The position numbers and the translations under genes were made by a program. From Methylobacterium bullatum (GTDB lineage Bacteria; Pseudomonadota; Alphaproteobacteria; Rhizobiales; Beijerinckiaceae): a stretch of DNA of 64,000 bases. Shown piece after piece: positions 60,380-64,000 of the stretch. The stretch is from the NCBI GenBank assembly GCA_902712845.1, contig LR743504.1, positions 2,764,001 to 2,828,000 of the forward strand, given 5' to 3'. Numbering within the stretch: the stretch's first letter is position 1; every line of letters begins with the position of its first letter. The notes beneath the pieces were generated by a model. It was not told the DNA's origin. It was given only the letters and a program-made list of their open reading frames with translations, and searched no databases.

Positions 60380-60799
60380 TGTGGTGGGTCATGCCAGCCC
60401 GACAGGCGCACGGCAAGCATCGCATGTCGTTCGACACTGTCGGTTGGACCTGCACAAATCGGCGCCATGCCCACAAACAACGCAGCTTCGAGATTATCCC
60501 CTGCGCAAGCGATCATCAGAGAGGCATCGGCCGCGCAGCTGGAAACCTCCTGAATCAGGGCAGGGAGTAGTACCTTCCCCTACGAAGATGCGCGGTGGCG
60601 GAGCGGCACCTCGGAATCGTTCGACTTGGCACGCGCCGTGCAGACGCCCTGACGTGGGCAACGGCGCCCGCGAGAGACGCCATCGAAGTCGGGCGGCTCG
60701 TGCTCACTGTGGCGTGAGCGACCAATCTCTCCCCACCCCGCCATGGGGGCCACTCGCACCGAGTGCCGGGAGACATCAGATCGCCTGGAGCCTCTCCGC

Positions 60800-62146
60800 A
60801 TGCAGTCTCAAAAAGCCACCCGAATCGATCTGTTCAGTCTGGCCACGCCGCAGATGCGCGCGTTCCACATCACATGGCTCGCCTTTTTCGTCTGCTTCTT
60901 CGCCTGGTTCGCGGTCGCGCCGCTGATGCCGGTGATCAAGGGCGAGTTCCAGCTCACCAACGATCAGGTCTACAACATCAACATCGCCGCGGTCGGCATC
61001 ACCATCCTGGTGCGCCTGCTGATCGGGCCGATGTGCGATCGGTTCGGCCCCCGCCTGACCTATACCGGCCTTCTGATCCTCGGAGCGGTCCCGGTGATCG
61101 GCATCGCCTTCGCCAACTCCTATGAGAGCTTCCTGTTCTTCCGCCTCGCCATCGGTGCCATCGGGGCGAGCTTCGTCATCACCCAATTCCACACCTCGGT
61201 GATGTTCGCGCCCAACGTGGTGGGCACCGCCAATGCCACCGTGGGCGGCTGGGGCAATGCCGGCGGCGGCGTGACCCAGAGCGTTATGCCCCTGATCCTC
61301 GCGGCCCTCCTCAGCATCGGCGTCGAGAAGACGATGGGCTGGCGTCTGTCGATGATCGTGCCGGGCGTGATGATGCTCGTCGTCGCCTTCCTCTACTACC
61401 GGTTCACGCAGGACACGCCCGAGGGCAACATCATGGAGTTGCGCGCCCGCGGCGTCGCGGTGGATTCCGGCAAGAAGGGCGGCTGGGCGGTCTTCAAGCA
61501 AGCGATGACGAATTACCGGGTGTGGATGCTTGCCATCACCTACGGCGCCTGCTTCGGCGTCGAGATCTTCATCCATGCGGTGGCGGCGACCTACTATGTC
61601 GAGCGCTTCAGCCTCGATCTGACTCAGGCCGGCATGGCCGCGGGCAGTTTCGGCTTGTTGGCCCTGTTCGCCCGCGCGCTGGGCGGCATCGCTTCGGACC
61701 GGGTCGCGCGCTCGAAGGGCCTCGACGGCCGCACCCTGCTCCTGTTCGCCCTGATGGTCGGCGAAGGAATCGGCCTCCTCGCCTTCGCCTATGCCGGTTC
61801 CGTGGTACTGGCCGTCGTCGCCATGCTCGCCTTCGGCCTGTTCACCCACATGGCCTGCGGCGCCACCTACGCCCTCGTTCCGTTCATCGACCGCAAGGCG
61901 CTCGGCGGCGTTGCCGGTATCATTGGCGCAGGCGGCAATGTCGGCGCCGTGGCGGCGGGCTTCCTGCTCAAGGGGGTCGGTAACCTTCCCGGTGCTCTGT
62001 TCATCCTCGGCATCGCCGTGCTGATCTCGTCGCTCTGTGCAATCTCGGTGCGCTTCTCGCTCACTCACAAGGAGACTGAGCAGAAGCTCTACGACGAAGC
62101 CGTTGCCCAGCGCGCCGTCACCAGCGGTCAGCCCGCCTTCGCCTGA
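60800..62146 (+). CDS. narK: MFS nitrate/nitrite transporter NarK-type
   Basis: A 448-residue inner-membrane protein with 12 transmembrane segments. The nitrate-porter signature GGWGNAGGGVTQ lies in helix 5, a second glycine-rich GVAGIIGAGGNVGAVAAG in helix 11, and a CDRFGPRLTYTG loop after helix 2. It moves nitrate or nitrite. No nitrate reductase gene lies nearby, so nitrogen assimilation genes must be elsewhere. ATG 60800 (MQSQKATRIDLFSL) is used. Confidence 0.93.
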   Translation: MQSQKATRIDLFSLATPQMRAFHITWLAFFVCFFAWFAVAPLMPVIKGEFQLTNDQVYNINIAAVGITILVRLLIGPMCDRFGPRLTYTGLLILGAVPVIGIAFANSYESFLFFRLAIGAIGASFVITQFHTSVMFAPNVVGTANATVGGWGNAGGGVTQSVMPLILAALLSIGVEKTMGWRLSMIVPGVMMLVVAFLYYRFTQDTPEGNIMELRARGVAVDSGKKGGWAVFKQAMTNYRVWMLAITYGACFGVEIFIHAVAATYYVERFSLDLTQAGMAAGSFGLLALFARALGGIASDRVARSKGLDGRTLLLFALMVGEGIGLLAFAYAGSVVLAVVAMLAFGLFTHMACGATYALVPFIDRKALGGVAGIIGAGGNVGAVAAGFLLKGVGNLPGALFILGIAVLISSLCAISVRFSLTHKETEQKLYDEAVAQRAVTSGQPAFA

Positions 62147-62380
62147 ACGACGATCACCCCGGGGGCCGCGGCGCAGGCTGTGGTCCCTTTGTCGTTTGAT
62201 TCGGCAGGGGAGGTGACGGCTCCCTTCCCGGGTACCTGAGCGTCAGCGGAAGGTGATCCCGATTCCAGCGAAGGCCGCAGCGCGGCTTTCGGTGATCGAT
62301 CAAAATAGGGTTCTGCTGCGCTTCACCCCTTCGAAGGTGGGTGCGCGGAGGTAACTGGCCGTCGATCCATCTGAAATCCG

Positions 62381-62827
62381 TCACGCCAAAGCGGCCTGGA
62401 GTTTCGAAAAACAGCTCCGCCAATCCTCGCGATAGGCATTCCGGACATCTGCGCTGACGATGCGGCGATGGGTGAGCGTGATCTCCGTAGCCCGGTCGCC
62501 GACGGAGAGCAGATCGACATGGATGATGGTTTCGCCGATGCACAGGAGCGGGTTCGGCCCCTCATAGGTCCAGGTCTGGTGCAGGGAATGCCCCCGCCTG
62601 ATTTCCTCGTATTGCCCGGTCACGGAATGGGACGCTCCGTCCGGATCGCGCCGCCGGAACAGAAACGCGCCGCCGACCCGCAGGTCGGTCTCCGCGAGTT
62701 CCATGACGGAGGCGCCGGGCGCGAGCCAGCGCATGATGAGCAGAGGATCGGTCCAGGCACGGAACACGTCCGAATGCGGGGCGCGCACGACGTGTTTGAG
62801 GACGACAACGGGTACGATCTGAACCAT
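62381..62827 (-). CDS. SRPBCC (AHSA1-like) domain protein
   Basis: A 148-residue protein with the typical START-like N-terminal strand/helix (VLKHVVRAPHSDVFRAWTDPLLIMRWLAPGA) and GGAFLFRRRD and C-terminal helix NAYREDWRSCFSKLQAAL. Such proteins often bind hydrophobic ligands or act as polyketide-type cyclases. No function can be given. The start MVQIVPVVV is preferred; an in-frame ATG lies 21 bp upstream. Divergent from the next gene by 265 bp. Confidence 0.87.
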   Translation of the reverse strand: MVQIVPVVVLKHVVRAPHSDVFRAWTDPLLIMRWLAPGASVMELAETDLRVGGAFLFRRRDPDGASHSVTGQYEEIRRGHSLHQTWTYEGPNPLLCIGETIIHVDLLSVGDRATEITLTHRRIVSADVRNAYREDWRSCFSKLQAALA

Positions 62828-63092
62828 GGGCCGTCCGTATCCTCGCAAATCGATCGAGACGGCTCGACCGGAGCGATGCGGCTGTGACGATCACACCGTT
62901 CATCGCGCCGGAGAAGGCGAGCAGCAAGGGGAGTTGAGCCGGCCAAACCCGCGCGAAACGAGGAAAAAGGATTCCTGTCACCCCTTCGGATACTCGCACC
63001 TTGCCTCCGTTCCGTTCAGGGGCAAGTTTGGCGGGACATGGAGGCCGTCCATCGACCGATGGAGCCTTCTATGAAAGGTATAGACAAGCCCG

Positions 63093-63857
63093 ATGCAGAC
63101 CTTCGATTCCGACGGGACCACCATCGCCTATATCGACGTGCCGGCGAAGGGCGGCAGCGGCGATCCGATCGTGCTGATCCACGGCTTCGCCTCGAACCAT
63201 TCCGTGAATTGGGTCAACACGCTCTGGGTGAAAACCCTGTCCGAGGCGGGGCGCCGGGTCGTCGCCCTCGACAATCGCGGGCATGGCGAGAGCGAAAAGC
63301 TCTACGATCCAGAGGCTTACGGCTCCGACATCATGGCGCAGGACGCGCGGCGGCTGCTGGACCATCTCGGAATCGCCCGCGCCGACATCATGGGGTATTC
63401 CATGGGCGCGCGGATAGCGGCCTACCTCGCCCTCGATGAGCCGGCGCGGGTACGTTCGGTGCTTCTCGGCGGTCTCGGATTGCATCTGGTGGAGGGCAAA
63501 GGACTGCCGAACGGGATCGCCGAGGCCCTGGAAGCCCCCCCCGGCGAGAAGGCGCCCAATCTCACCGCCGCCGCTTTCCGCACCTTCGCCGAGCAGACGA
63601 AGAGCGATCTCAAAGCGCTGGCCGCCTGCATGCGCGGCTCGCGCAAGACATTGTCGCGGGAAGAGGTCTCGCAGATCGAGGCGCCGACCCTTGTCACGGT
63701 GGGCACGCTCGACACGGTTGCCGGCTCGGCCCCGGCGCTGGCTGCCCTCATGCCCAATGCCAGGAGCCTGGAACTTCCCAACCGCGATCACAGCACGGCG
63801 GTGGGCGACAAGCAGCACCGGCAGGGCGTCCTGGCCTTCCTCGACGGGCGACCCTGA
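63093..63857 (+). CDS. alpha/beta hydrolase
   Basis: A 254-residue alpha/beta-fold hydrolase with oxyanion motif IVLIHGFASNH, nucleophile elbow IMGYSMGARIA (Ser about 102), acid TVGTLDTVAGS and a C-terminal His in NRDHSTAVGD. The substrate is unknown; esterase or haloperoxidase-like activity is usual for this group. It is convergent with the permease gene, whose stop lies 7 bp away. Confidence 0.92.
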   Translation: MQTFDSDGTTIAYIDVPAKGGSGDPIVLIHGFASNHSVNWVNTLWVKTLSEAGRRVVALDNRGHGESEKLYDPEAYGSDIMAQDARRLLDHLGIARADIMGYSMGARIAAYLALDEPARVRSVLLGGLGLHLVEGKGLPNGIAEALEAPPGEKAPNLTAAAFRTFAEQTKSDLKALAACMRGSRKTLSREEVSQIEAPTLVTVGTLDTVAGSAPALAALMPNARSLELPNRDHSTAVGDKQHRQGVLAFLDGRP

Positions 63858-63863
63858 GGAGGA

Positions 63864-64000
63864 TCAGCTCTTCAGCCGATAGCCGGTGCGAAAGATCCAC
63901 GTCACGCTGCCGAGGCAGAGGGCGAGGAAGACCAGGGTCATCGCGATGCTGATCTCGACACTCACGTCGGAGGTCCCGAAGAAGCTCCAGCGGAAACCGC
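63864..64000 (-). CDS. ABC-2 type transporter permease, C-terminal end
   Basis: Only the last ~44 codons are in the window. They read FRWSFFGTSDVSVEIS, then a hydrophobic helix (IAMTLVFLALCLGSVTWIF) and the end RTGYRLKS. The GTSDVS loop before a final helix and an R-x-G-Y/W-x-L-K-x end are typical of ABC-2 exporter permeases. The partner ATPase would lie further right. Confidence 0.7.
   Translation of the reverse strand, partial: GFRWSFFGTSDVSVEISIAMTLVFLALCLGSVTWIFRTGYRLKS

Noticed and set aside
60743..60799. N-terminal extension of NarK from the ATG at 60743
   Set aside because: The extra 19 residues are polar and arginine-rich and unlike NarK N-termini; ATG 60800 fits better.

Overview
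This is a GC-rich alphaproteobacterial chromosome segment, almost certainly from a Methylobacterium-type facultative methylotroph. The main evidence is a complete mxa methanol dehydrogenase cluster in the order F-J-G-I-R-S-A-C-K-L-D-E-H-B. Supporting evidence is the tig-clpP-clpX-lon order, phasins, the sdhCDAB operon, PccB, and many palindromic dispersed repeats in the gaps.

Layout. (1) 1-4600: on the minus strand, rpmI-rplT-pheS is followed by a small ORF and a HEPN-like gene that runs off the left edge. Two identical tRNA-Asp genes, a small hypothetical gene, a CAP-domain lipoprotein, another hypothetical gene and tRNA-Val come next. (2) 4600-11350: the protein quality-control block lon, clpX, clpP and tig (minus strand), then tRNA-Leu. 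(3) 11500-25800: an accessory and nitrogen region. It holds a Tat-exported multicopper-oxidase-fold protein that has lost half its copper motifs, an RTX-like calcium-binding protein, NAD(P)HX repair (nnr), glnB-glnA, a divergent arginase/amino-acid permease pair, a DUF6894-like protein and a trypsin-like protease. It also carries two almost identical IS110-family elements, each inserted at the same position of a ~145-bp palindromic repeat. (4) 25400-38760: the methanol oxidation cluster with a divergent small secreted protein upstream (mxaW position). (5) 38900-43940: a SLC13-type transporter, then sdhCDAB. (6) 44000-64000: mostly plus-strand housekeeping and storage genes: glycosyltransferase, two phasin-type proteins, a Do-family protease, RarA, M32 carboxypeptidase, a TerB-like protein, Hsp70-like, RluC-type pseudouridine synthase, PsiF-like protein, HAD phosphatase, ATP12 and PccB. 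An FkbM methyltransferase, NarK, a SRPBCC protein, an alpha/beta hydrolase and the end of an ABC-2 permease complete the window.

How the genes work together. MxaF/MxaI with PQQ and calcium oxidise methanol in the periplasm and pass electrons to cytochrome cL (MxaG). MxaRSACKLD are needed for maturation and calcium insertion, and MxaB is a response regulator. The neighbouring DASS transporter and succinate dehydrogenase supply the multicarbon side of metabolism, PccB serves propionyl-CoA use, and phasins cover polyhydroxybutyrate granules. GlnB/GlnA with arginase and permease handle nitrogen.

The most striking observation is in the 180-bp non-coding left end of the IS110 elements. It can be read as a full bridge RNA: a 5' stem-loop, then a target loop whose two guides match the two halves of the occupied palindromic repeat around a CT core, then a donor loop whose guide matches the element's own joined ends. 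Next in interest are a repeat-derived in-frame insertion in mxaK, the degenerate multicopper oxidase, and the HEPN gene pair lodged behind pheS.
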